A stretch of DNA of 21,834 nt, taken from positions 1 through 21,834 of the forward strand of contig JAFGID010000230.1 of the NCBI GenBank assembly GCA_016929735.1, written 5' to 3'. Below are positions 15,339 to 21,834 of the stretch, in pieces. Position numbers and translations under genes: made by a program. Source of the DNA: Ignavibacteriales bacterium (GTDB lineage: Bacteria > Bacteroidota > Ignavibacteria > Ignavibacteriales > Melioribacteraceae). A model generated the notes under the pieces. It saw only the letters and a list, made by a program, of their open reading frames with translations, ran no database searches and had not been told where the DNA came from. Numbering within the stretch: the first letter of the stretch is position 1; every line of letters starts with the position of its first letter.

Positions 15339-18300
15339 CTAGAATCTATCCAAGATTTGTTGTTCTTGAATAATACCAACTTTTAGTATCTTTTCGAAAC
15401 TATAATCTGGTATTTCTATGTGAACTAAAAACATTCCGCTTGCTACGGGTAAGCCGCTTTCGTTATTTAAATCCCATCTAACTTCTTGCTTTCCAGCAGA
15501 TGAGAATTTCCTGACTAACTGACCAGCTAAATTGTATACTTTTATGTTAGTTTTATGTCCTACTGGTAAATGATTTATCGTTACAAATCTTTGATATTTG
15601 TTCAATTCTCTTGGATTTGCACCATAATATGGATTTGGATAAATATTTATTCTCTCCAAATCTTCTTTTGCTGTTTCAGTAGAATAAGTAGTAGGATTGA
15701 AAGAGAATCTAAATACATCACCAGCTTGATTGGTTTTATTAGTAAGTATCCTAAATATTGTACCATCTTCTGGCATAAGTTGATTAACATTGTTTGGCCA
15801 GTTAAGCGTATCATTAACATCACCACCATTCCAATTAACTAATACTTGTCTTAACATACCTGAAATACAATACCAAGGAGCATAATCTGTTTTATATGCC
15901 CATAAGTACTCAGCATTAGCACCTGCGGGGTCATTCTCTACAGCTGCAACTAGAGCATCGTATCCTGCTGCGTCTCTACTTAATGGTTCAACCCAATAAA
16001 TTACATCTGTTTGTGGGTCATTTGTTCCACCTGATACAGGATGGTCTATTGCAGTTAGATTAAATACTCCGTTAGCATCATTATCAAGAATGAATGGGAA
16101 ACATTGATAATCATCTGATGTGCTATTTGGATCTGCTCCTGTACACCATAATTGAAATGGAACTTTACCTACGAAAACTGGCGCCGACCAATTAAAGAAT
16201 GCTTTAGAACTATCTGAGGTAAACCTGATTTCATAATCTCTAGGTATTAAATAATCTACTCCACGAATTGCCTCACCGAAACCACCTGTGTAATTTGTTG
16301 TTCTTGTTATAAAATCATCATATAATGCATTTGATGTTCCATTAGCACAAATACCCCACATACCTGCACCCACTTGTTGGTTCGAACTTGGTCTGTCGAT
16401 TGGATCACCATCTTCATCGTATATTGGATTGCCATTATAATCAATTAAGAATGGGAAACCGTTTGCATTAAATGCGAATGTACCCATTTCCGGAGGATCG
16501 AGAGGACCATTTGCATTTGCAACCACTTGGAAGTTCTTGAAATCAGCTGGTGGACCATTAACTTCAAGTAAGAAACCTTTTCTTACTGGAGAAAATTCTC
16601 CTTCATTTAATTCGTAATAGTCTTCAATTAAGTATGAGTTAGTTGTTGAATCTTTTAAATTCCAATAAATTCCATTATTAGTATCTGCTTCAAATTCGAC
16701 AAAATAGGTATGATCCGTAATCTTCACAGGGTCAATAACAGTAGCAAACACTTGTCCATCACTGAAACCTTCGACATGTTCAGCTTCTACTAAATCGCCA
16801 GTGCTTGTTCCATATCTTGTTCCAGCATCTTCAGCTTGCGGAATAATTTCAATAATTGCTAAAGGACTTTCCATAGAATGTGGAACTGACTCCTCACCAG
16901 TAATCGGATCAAGTTCCCTATAAGAATAAGCAGTAACAGCAAAGAAGTAAGACGTACCATTTATAAGTTTAGCGTTATTAATAAAATCTCTTGTAACATT
17001 AAAATATCTAATAATGCCACTATTTGAACCAAATTGACGTGCTACAGGAAGTATTAAACCACTTGCAGGATCTTGCTCCTGTTCAAGTACTACACTAACA
17101 TTATCAATTATATCATAAGTTGCTATTCTTTCAGCTTGGTCCATTGTAGATGACTTATTTGGTAATTGATATACGTTATAACCTTGGAATTCATAGCCTT
17201 CGCTAACAATGGTCTCGGTTTCATGTATTCTAGTTAAATTAACACTCCAGTCAAGAACAATTTCTTCATCTAGAACTGATACTCTGACATCAGGCATTTT
17301 CGGAGCACCAGGTAGAACAAACAATTTATCATATGCATCTTGTGCAATATTGTCATACAATCTTAATTTAGATACTGCTTGAATATTATTTGTTCCAACT
17401 TGCCCGCCAGCACAAATTTCAGCAACAACAACTTCTTGAGTATCACCAGGAAGCATTGTAAATGGACCTGCTACTAGACCTAACCTTCTATCTGCAGGTG
17501 GATGGAGAACACCATCAACCCAACCAGTTTGCGTTACTGGGTCACCATTCAAACAAAACTTTGTTGGCAATCCAGTTATTGGGTCAATAAAAGGTGAACC
17601 TGTTGTACTTACCCTACCTCTGAATAAATTCCAGAATTGTAATGTACCCTGATAAACACCCTGTTCAGGATCTCGATAAACAGGATCGGGGTTAATAAAA
17701 TAGAATAATGCAGACATTGGTAAATTTTTATAATCGTATTTATATTGATTATTAAATACTGCAGTATCTCCTATAGAAGGAACTATTGGTCCTTGGAAGA
17801 AATCCCACCCAACAGCTGGTGGATAAGCACCATAAATACCATCGGTAGCATTACCATTATAACAATATCCTAAACTTTTATCAACATCACAACCAATAAA
17901 ATCATCGCCAGCGTCACCTAAATCAGGATCCGACCATAAACAAACATACATACTATCAATGGTATTTCCACCTTTGTTTATTATTTTATAGCGTCTGAAA
18001 AACATATTTCCCAATGGACCAGCATTAGCATAACCCCAAATAGTAGCCTGCATTTCTAAGCCGAGACCAACACTTCCATAAGGAAATTGGGCGTGAGAAG
18101 CATCATAGTCGTTATTAACAAACCAAATAGTTTGGTCGGCACCTGGGAAACCTGGCATATCTACTTGTGGATCATAGACACCGTTGCCATTTACATCAGT
18201 ATAAGGTGCACCATATTCAACAGGCCACTCATTCCAATCTTTTTCATACTGAGCTTTTACCTGTTGCTCATTTCCCTCTCCTAAACTCACTTCATCAGCA

Positions 18301-18716
18301 ACTGACGCAATATCCCAGTATTTTTTCACTCTGTAAATCCTTACGTCAGGATCATCCGGATCTTGTACAACGCCATTAATTATAGCACCAGGGACTTGTC
18401 CTTGTCTATAGGCAGAGCCAGTAACACGGACTTCACCGTTTACAATACCACCATAAATAAAACCAGTCTGGAAAACAGCAGTCTTATTAGACCCTTTCGG
18501 ATAGACGAGTCCAGAGTTTCCATTTGGATTAATATCTGACTCGCCGTCATTTTTAATCCAAGTGGAAATATTATTAATCGTAAAATGAGTATATGAAGGC
18601 GAACCTTCTATTTTACTCACTTGTTTTTTCTTTTCGCCTTCTGCTTGTATTAAAAGTGTTGTAAACAACATCAGAAATATAAGCAGCGAAGCAAATTTAA
18701 ATAATTTTTGGTTCAT
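15339..18716 (-). CDS. Large secreted protein with FN3-like and T9SS-type C-terminal sorting domain (long paralogue)
   Basis: An 1125-aa exported protein with a signal peptide (1-25, cut after IQA). It shares architecture with the 847-aa protein: SPSYTHFTINN (39-49), a 27-residue stretch at 56-82 identical in both, DVNGNGVYDPQVD (174-186), CLWSDPDLGDAGDDFIGCD (259-277), MLPGDTQEVVVAE (421-433), an FN3-like region (about 475-600), and the sorting domain INIYPNPYYGANPRE (1023-1037) through GMFLVHIEIPDYSFEKILKVG. A segment of about 270 residues (730-1000) is extra. It contains DYLIPRDYEIRFTSD, DNDANGVFN and four cysteines (790, 858, 872, 950). The GGAG ribosome site at 18724-18727 supports the ATG at 18716. 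It is 40 bp after the TonB receptor and 19 bp before the PorV-like gene. No enzyme motif is recognised; a surface-exposed structural, adhesive or binding role is inference. Confidence 0.85.
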   Translation of the reverse strand: MNQKLFKFASLLIFLMLFTTLLIQAEGEKKKQVSKIEGSPSYTHFTINNISTWIKNDGESDINPNGNSGLVYPKGSNKTAVFQTGFIYGGIVNGEVRVTGSAYRQGQVPGAIINGVVQDPDDPDVRIYRVKKYWDIASVADEVSLGEGNEQQVKAQYEKDWNEWPVEYGAPYTDVNGNGVYDPQVDMPGFPGADQTIWFVNNDYDASHAQFPYGSVGLGLEMQATIWGYANAGPLGNMFFRRYKIINKGGNTIDSMYVCLWSDPDLGDAGDDFIGCDVDKSLGYCYNGNATDGIYGAYPPAVGWDFFQGPIVPSIGDTAVFNNQYKYDYKNLPMSALFYFINPDPVYRDPEQGVYQGTLQFWNLFRGRVSTTGSPFIDPITGLPTKFCLNGDPVTQTGWVDGVLHPPADRRLGLVAGPFTMLPGDTQEVVVAEICAGGQVGTNNIQAVSKLRLYDNIAQDAYDKLFVLPGAPKMPDVRVSVLDEEIVLDWSVNLTRIHETETIVSEGYEFQGYNVYQLPNKSSTMDQAERIATYDIIDNVSVVLEQEQDPASGLILPVARQFGSNSGIIRYFNVTRDFINNAKLINGTSYFFAVTAYSYRELDPITGEESVPHSMESPLAIIEIIPQAEDAGTRYGTSTGDLVEAEHVEGFSDGQVFATVIDPVKITDHTYFVEFEADTNNGIYWNLKDSTTNSYLIEDYYELNEGEFSPVRKGFLLEVNGPPADFKNFQVVANANGPLDPPEMGTFAFNANGFPFLIDYNGNPIYDEDGDPIDRPSSNQQVGAGMWGICANGTSNALYDDFITRTTNYTGGFGEAIRGVDYLIPRDYEIRFTSDSSKAFFNWSAPVFVGKVPFQLWCTGADPNSTSDDYQCFPFILDNDANGVFNLTAIDHPVSGGTNDPQTDVIYWVEPLSRDAAGYDALVAAVENDPAGANAEYLWAYKTDYAPWYCISGMLRQVLVNWNGGDVNDTLNWPNNVNQLMPEDGTIFRILTNKTNQAGDVFRFSFNPTTYSTETAKEDLERINIYPNPYYGANPRELNKYQRFVTINHLPVGHKTNIKVYNLAGQLVRKFSSAGKQEVRWDLNNESGLPVASGMFLVHIEIPDYSFEKILKVGIIQEQQILDRF

Positions 18717-18756
18717 ATTATATCTCCATTAATTTATATTTAGAACATGATTTAAA

Positions 18757-21700
18757 TTAGTATTCTAACCTAAATCCAAGAATTATCTGACGAGCCTGAC
18801 CATAAAATCCATTATAGTTAATTACAAAATCCCTATAAAGTTGTTCGTAAATTGGACCATAAGTATTAATAAGAGTACCACCTAATTCAGGATTTGAAAT
18901 ATAACCATCATCGTCAGCAGCACCAGATCTACGGTAAACATCATTTACATTTTGATTATTAAGTAAATTTAACACTTTGATATAGAAATTAGCTGCAAGC
19001 CTATCGTATATCTTGAATGTTTTATCAATTTTTAAGTCAATTCTAAACTGGCTTGGAGTGGTTGATGCACCTAATGGTTCAATTGGTCTTCTATCACGAC
19101 CATCTGTTTCCATGTTTGCTCCACCAACACCACGTGTAAAAGGATGTCCACTGTTAACAGTTAGTAGTAAGTTAACACCAAACTGATGTAACATAGATAC
19201 AGGACCATCATTCTCGCCAAATCTATAATCTAAATTGATTGTACCAGAAAAGTCTCTATTAAATTCAAGTGGAGATATATATTTAGGTCTAAAAATTGTT
19301 ACTCCATCAAGAGGTGCGCCAACTACTCCTGAATTTGAGTTAGGATAAGAACCTGTTCCTTTTGCATCTTGAAATGTGAAAGAAGCGTTTGCCATTAATC
19401 TGTGATATCTTCTCATAGTAAATGAAAGTTCAATTCCTTTTGAAGTTTGGAAGTCTCCATTTGCTTTAGTTGTATATGATTGATATTTTGAACCACCGGC
19501 AACATCAGTATTCATAAGGTCAAAATAGATTTGTCCCTTAACATCATCGTAATATGCTGTAATATCAAATGCTAAAAAGTCAGTTAACTCTTGACGGAAA
19601 CCAATAGCATAGTGAGTCTTTCTGATTGGTTCCAAATCCATAGCATTTGGATTAGAGAAGAAGAATCCACCTGCAATTTGATAAGCCCAATAATGATAAC
19701 CATTATAAATTTCATCTAAGTTAGGCATTTGGATAAATTTACCAAAACCTGCATGAAAGACTGTCCTATCGGTAACTGGAAATGACAAACTTACTCTTGG
19801 GCTAATATAGCTACGAGCTGGTATCTGTTCCCAACCGCTTTCAATTAATGTTCCGTCGTTACCACCACCAATGCTCTTTTCAGGCATTGTTGGATCAACC
19901 ATTTTCTTGTTATCAATATCAAAGTAATCATAACGAGCACCTAATTTTAAGATAATATCTTGGTATTCAATCTTATCTTCAATATAGAAACCAGCTGTTA
20001 CAGGTTTCTTTGGTGCATACCAAACATCATCATCAACTTCGTTACCTAAGACATCGTATCCATAGTTAATTACACCACCTTGATATAATAATATCTTTTT
20101 GATTGAATCTTCATATGCCGGATGCGAAGCTAAAGCTGTCCAAATATCGTCATTTCTTGAAGCAATATATCCTTTCCTATACATGTCGGCTGCAATATTA
20201 GCTGCAAATTGTGTTTGATTACCTGCTGTCCAGTTTCTTATTGTGTGTTGTTTGTAATCACCACCGATTTTTATTTCGTGTGTTTTACCAATTAAGTAAG
20301 TAAATTTTCCACCAATAGACCAACTATTCCTGTCTTGTTTACCATACGTTGCTGGAATACTATTTTCATTAACAAATGACCAACCGAAAATTGTGTGTAC
20401 AGAAGGAGTTCTGTATCTACCTATATTACTGTTTTCAATTTGTTTATCAGTTCTATACCAAGGTCCGCCAAGGGCTTCAGCTATTTTTACCGAATCACCA
20501 TATTTCCAATAATCATCCCAAATGCCTGGTGTACCTTGCTCAGATTTGTAAAAAGTCATTCCACCAGTAATTTCATAGAACATTGAGGGACTAAGCACAT
20601 GTGTCATTTTTAAAGAAAAAACTCCATCATCTATTTCTTGTTTTCCGGTCATTGCTCTGTCTAGAGCACCAATTCCATTTGAGCCGACCTCATAGTCTCT
20701 CATAAAATAAGTACCACCCAATTTGAATGTAACTGGATTTAGATCTAAAGTAATAGTTCCAGCCATTCCATATTGTTGAGCTGAATTATTTTTCAACACA
20801 CCCTGAGGGTATATTAGATTCAAACTATCATTTTGAATTGGGTTAGCATCTAATCCATCACCAAAATATCCGTAATCAAAGCCCGAATAACCTCTCTTGC
20901 TTCTATCTTTATCATAAATATAATTAAAATTGAGGAAAAATTTAGCAACTTTTGAATTAGGAATAATTGGACCGCTTAATACAGCACTAAGTTCGTTATA
21001 CCCATACCAATATCTTCCTAACTCCTCTTCTTGATTGTAGAAATCCTCTTTGCTTTTAAAAGCAATATTGTCAGTTATAATTTCGACGCTTGCTCGATAT
21101 TCATTAGAACCCGTTCTTAAAGAAGAACGAATAATACCACCATTCGCATCGCCATATTCTGCTGAGTATCCACCAGTTTCAACCTGAACTTCTTCAATAG
21201 CATCATTGGGTACACTAATAAGTCTTCCACCACCCATTGGGTTCTTAATAGAAACACCATCGAGATAGTAAGCGACTTCATCCTCACGGCTACCTCTCAA
21301 GTGAATACCGTTGTAGTCAACAACACCAGCATTTAAAGCAATAATGTTGGTCATACCACGAACTGGCAAGTTTTGAATTTCTTCATTGGTTGTAACTTGC
21401 ACAGAACTGGTTGCGTCCTTAATAATAAGAGGTCTTACTGCTTGGACTACAACCGTTGGAACCTCGTATTGAATACTCGGTAACTCCACGGTTATTTCCG
21501 TAGTTAAATCAGCATTTACTCTTATACCAGTCATGGTAATAGTTTGGTATCCGATGTAGGAAACCTGAATATCGTAAGATCCAGCTTCCAAATTCATCAG
21601 AACAAACGTACCGCTAGCATCAGTTGCGGCACCAAAATTAGTACCAACAACTACGACGTTAGCACCGATTAAGGGTTCGCCAGTTTGAATATCGACGACT

Positions 21701-21786
21701 TGTCCCCTAATCCTACCCTTAGTACTTGCAAACATCATTGCAGATAAGGATAGAAACAGCATAAAGTAGATCAATTTTCGATGCAT
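18757..21786 (-). CDS. TonB-dependent outer-membrane receptor with carboxypeptidase-regulatory-like N-terminal domain
   Basis: A 1009-aa outer-membrane transporter powered by the TonB-ExbBD complex. Signal peptide 1-20 (ends MMFA-S); a CarboxypepD_reg-like Ig fold at about 24-102 (GRIRGQVVDIQTGEPLIGANV, DASGTFVLMNLEAGSYDIQVSYIGY); and a plug domain about 108-225 with IHLRGSREDEVAYYLDG (161-177) and EEVQVETGGYSAEYGDANGG (198-217). The rest is a barrel of alternating strands ending ARQIILGFRLEY with a terminal aromatic. The domain layout is SusC-like, but no SusD lipoprotein gene adjoins and the plug's SusC-specific features are not obvious, so 'OMP/TonB receptor of unknown ligand' is safer. 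The ATG at 21786 has AAGGAG 6 nt upstream. It heads the cluster with the secreted protein and PorV-like genes. Confidence 0.93.
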   Translation of the reverse strand: MHRKLIYFMLFLSLSAMMFASTKGRIRGQVVDIQTGEPLIGANVVVVGTNFGAATDASGTFVLMNLEAGSYDIQVSYIGYQTITMTGIRVNADLTTEITVELPSIQYEVPTVVVQAVRPLIIKDATSSVQVTTNEEIQNLPVRGMTNIIALNAGVVDYNGIHLRGSREDEVAYYLDGVSIKNPMGGGRLISVPNDAIEEVQVETGGYSAEYGDANGGIIRSSLRTGSNEYRASVEIITDNIAFKSKEDFYNQEEELGRYWYGYNELSAVLSGPIIPNSKVAKFFLNFNYIYDKDRSKRGYSGFDYGYFGDGLDANPIQNDSLNLIYPQGVLKNNSAQQYGMAGTITLDLNPVTFKLGGTYFMRDYEVGSNGIGALDRAMTGKQEIDDGVFSLKMTHVLSPSMFYEITGGMTFYKSEQGTPGIWDDYWKYGDSVKIAEALGGPWYRTDKQIENSNIGRYRTPSVHTIFGWSFVNENSIPATYGKQDRNSWSIGGKFTYLIGKTHEIKIGGDYKQHTIRNWTAGNQTQFAANIAADMYRKGYIASRNDDIWTALASHPAYEDSIKKILLYQGGVINYGYDVLGNEVDDDVWYAPKKPVTAGFYIEDKIEYQDIILKLGARYDYFDIDNKKMVDPTMPEKSIGGGNDGTLIESGWEQIPARSYISPRVSLSFPVTDRTVFHAGFGKFIQMPNLDEIYNGYHYWAYQIAGGFFFSNPNAMDLEPIRKTHYAIGFRQELTDFLAFDITAYYDDVKGQIYFDLMNTDVAGGSKYQSYTTKANGDFQTSKGIELSFTMRRYHRLMANASFTFQDAKGTGSYPNSNSGVVGAPLDGVTIFRPKYISPLEFNRDFSGTINLDYRFGENDGPVSMLHQFGVNLLLTVNSGHPFTRGVGGANMETDGRDRRPIEPLGASTTPSQFRIDLKIDKTFKIYDRLAANFYIKVLNLLNNQNVNDVYRRSGAADDDGYISNPELGGTLINTYGPIYEQLYRDFVINYNGFYGQARQIILGFRLEY

Positions 21787-21792
21787 ATCCTG

Positions 21793-21798
21793 CTCCTT
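21793..21798 (-). promoter_or_regulatory. Shine-Dalgarno of the TonB receptor gene
   Basis: AAGGAG on the minus strand, 6 nt before the ATG at 21786. The promoter must lie in the remaining 36 AT-rich bases or beyond the window edge; I cannot identify it. Confidence 0.7.
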
Positions 21799-21834
21799 TT
21801 TTATTGAAAAAAAAATTGTTTAATTTTTAATTAT

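Noticed and set aside
15320..15379. N-terminal extension of the PorV-like protein overlapping the upstream gene
   Set aside because: The ATG at 15319 has a good ribosome site and begins a signal peptide; the extension would place 20 polar or charged residues ahead of it and overlap the upstream coding end by 41 bp.
1..21834. CRISPR arrays, tRNA genes, insertion sequences, integrases and toxin-antitoxin pairs
   Set aside because: No spaced direct repeats, cloverleaf-like segments, transposase motifs or terminal inverted repeats were seen on either strand; the only long repeats are the diverged paralogous genes.

Overview
The window looks like a chromosomal segment of a low-G+C, diderm bacterium from the Fibrobacterota-Chlorobiota-Bacteroidota superphylum. 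An Ignavibacteria-like lineage is the best guess. The grounds are: type IX secretion (T9SS) style C-terminal sorting domains, a PorV-like barrel, a carboxypeptidase-regulatory-domain TonB receptor, a GWxTD-domain protein, an ATP synthase operon that lacks beta and epsilon, and a bactofilin/M23 pair next to it. The taxonomic call is inference from gene content. No 16S rRNA or tRNA gene is visible.

All 18 genes are on the minus strand and tightly packed, so transcription runs from high to low coordinates. (1) 21786-14282: an outer-membrane cluster of a TonB-dependent receptor, a 1125-aa secreted protein with FN3-like and T9SS-type C-terminal domains, and a PorV/PorQ-family barrel. It is closed by a strong intrinsic terminator (14231-14258). 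(2) 14142-10129: an 847-aa paralogue of the secreted protein, then a GWxTD-domain secreted protein. (3) 10122-8226: two LPS genes, a late lipid A acyltransferase (LpxL/HtrB family) and a family 9 (heptosyltransferase-like) glycosyltransferase. (4) 8174-6691: a membrane-anchored M23 endopeptidase, a bactofilin and an AtpZ/AtpI-like protein, with 4-bp spacing and then a 32-bp overlap. (5) 6590-1948: F1Fo ATP synthase genes atpB-atpE-atpF-atpH-atpA-atpG; atpD and atpC are absent. (6) 1906-75: ffh and rpsP, housekeeping genes of protein targeting and translation.

Regions 3-6 are ordinary conserved machinery: envelope LPS, wall shaping, energy and translation. The accessory interest is in regions 1-2. 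There, two closely related surface or secreted proteins flank a PorV-like shuttle barrel, downstream of a TonB receptor with no SusD partner. PorV proteins are known to bind T9SS cargo after its outer-membrane passage, so a dedicated cargo/shuttle/receptor set is a reasonable hypothesis, but nothing in the sequence identifies the substrate. Apart from genes there is only short intergenic DNA (all gaps are 100 bp or less except the 139-bp gap holding the terminator), and I see no mobile element, CRISPR array or RNA gene.
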